From NCBI GenBank assembly GCA_002418005.1, contig DIDF01000077.1:1-5083 (forward strand): 5,083 nucleotides of DNA, read 5' to 3'. Under the pieces are notes generated by a model. That model saw nothing but the letters and a program-made list of their open reading frames with translations, did no database searches and was not told the origin of the DNA. This document shows, in pieces, positions 4,823 through 5,083 of the stretch (the stretch's first letter is position 1; each line of letters starts with the position of its first letter). Both the position numbers and the translations under genes were made by a program. Source of the stretch: Lactobacillaceae bacterium UBA5807 (GTDB lineage: Bacteria > Bacillota > Bacilli > Lactobacillales > Lactobacillaceae).

Positions 4823-5083
4823 TTACAACGATACATTTGCCCCTTTAGCAGCAATTGCAGTAAAAGTATTTGAAGTTTTTGAAAGAGTGACTGCAAGATT
4901 AACCAACTTTTTGGCGTTGATTTGATCTCTTTTTATATCACCTTTTTCAAAATGATGAAGTTGATTTAAAAGTTCTGGATAATAAACTGATTTCTTAGCA
5001 TATAGCCAGAAATAATCACCACGAGTAGCGTTTGGATAATACCAAGGTTTATTAAATAAATTATAATACGCGTGGTGCTAGTT
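4823..5083 (-). pseudogene. C-terminal 84 codons of an unrecognised gene, broken by an in-frame TAG near the window edge
   Basis: One minus-strand frame stays open for 84 codons (5077 to 4826) and ends at TAA (4823-4825). Such a run without a stop is unlikely by chance in DNA this AT-rich. The translation looks like real protein: aromatic-rich at first (PWYYPNATRGDYFWLYAKKS, with P at about residue 11), then a charged, helix-like part and the end AVTLSKTSNTFTAIAAKG. I do not recognise the family. No ATG or GTG lies in frame, and the only TTG, around codon 58, would leave fewer than 30 residues. The frame is blocked by TAG at 5078-5080, so the fragment cannot be a complete gene. It may be a gene remnant, an amber mutation (CAG to TAG is one change), or a gene whose upstream part is in another frame because of an indel or sequencing error; both other frames are open at the window edge. 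No signal peptide or membrane segment is visible. Confidence 0.5.

Overview
The window is low-GC, AT-rich Firmicutes DNA, most likely from the family Lactobacillaceae. The main clue is a secreted protein with DUF5776-type modules, a domain found mostly in lactobacilli. AGGAGG-type ribosome binding sites and a MarR regulator with a Gly/His-rich tail also fit. The species cannot be named from sequence alone. No rRNA, tRNA, CRISPR array, IS element or phage gene is seen.

Everything recognisable is coded on the minus strand, so transcription runs from high to low coordinates. In that order: (i) 4823-5083 holds the 3' end of an unrecognised gene, interrupted by an in-frame TAG near the window edge and probably a remnant. 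(ii) 3857-4711 encodes a lysophospholipid acyltransferase of the PlsC superfamily. (iii) 2969-3856 encodes a TMEM175/DUF1211-type six-helix membrane protein, probably a K+ channel, with a long basic C-terminal extension. Its ATG directly follows the acyltransferase stop codon, so the two form a translationally coupled pair. (iv) 2246-2845 encodes a MarR-family repressor. (v) 711-2030 encodes D-serine dehydratase (dsdA). (vi) 1-551 is the 5' part of a secreted DUF5776 protein that runs off the left edge.

The best regulatory signal lies in the 123 bases between the TMEM175 gene and the MarR gene. A strong sigma-A promoter (TTGACA, 17 bp, TATTAT) is embedded in two perfect inverted repeats made of GTTAG/CTAAC half-sites. 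The 13-bp-arm repeat encloses the -35 box and can also form a hairpin just after the TMEM175 stop. The 8-bp-arm repeat lies on the predicted start of transcription. This is a textbook layout for autorepression by the MarR protein. A perfect intrinsic terminator after the MarR gene and a long imperfect hairpin after dsdA separate these genes into single-gene units.

The genes do not form one pathway: membrane lipid acylation with a K+ channel-like protein, an autoregulated repressor with no target in view, D-amino acid breakdown, and a surface protein. I see no convincing new multi-gene system. The points most worth a second look are the MarR operator/terminator layout, the MarR tail, the TMEM175 extension and the broken gene at the right edge.
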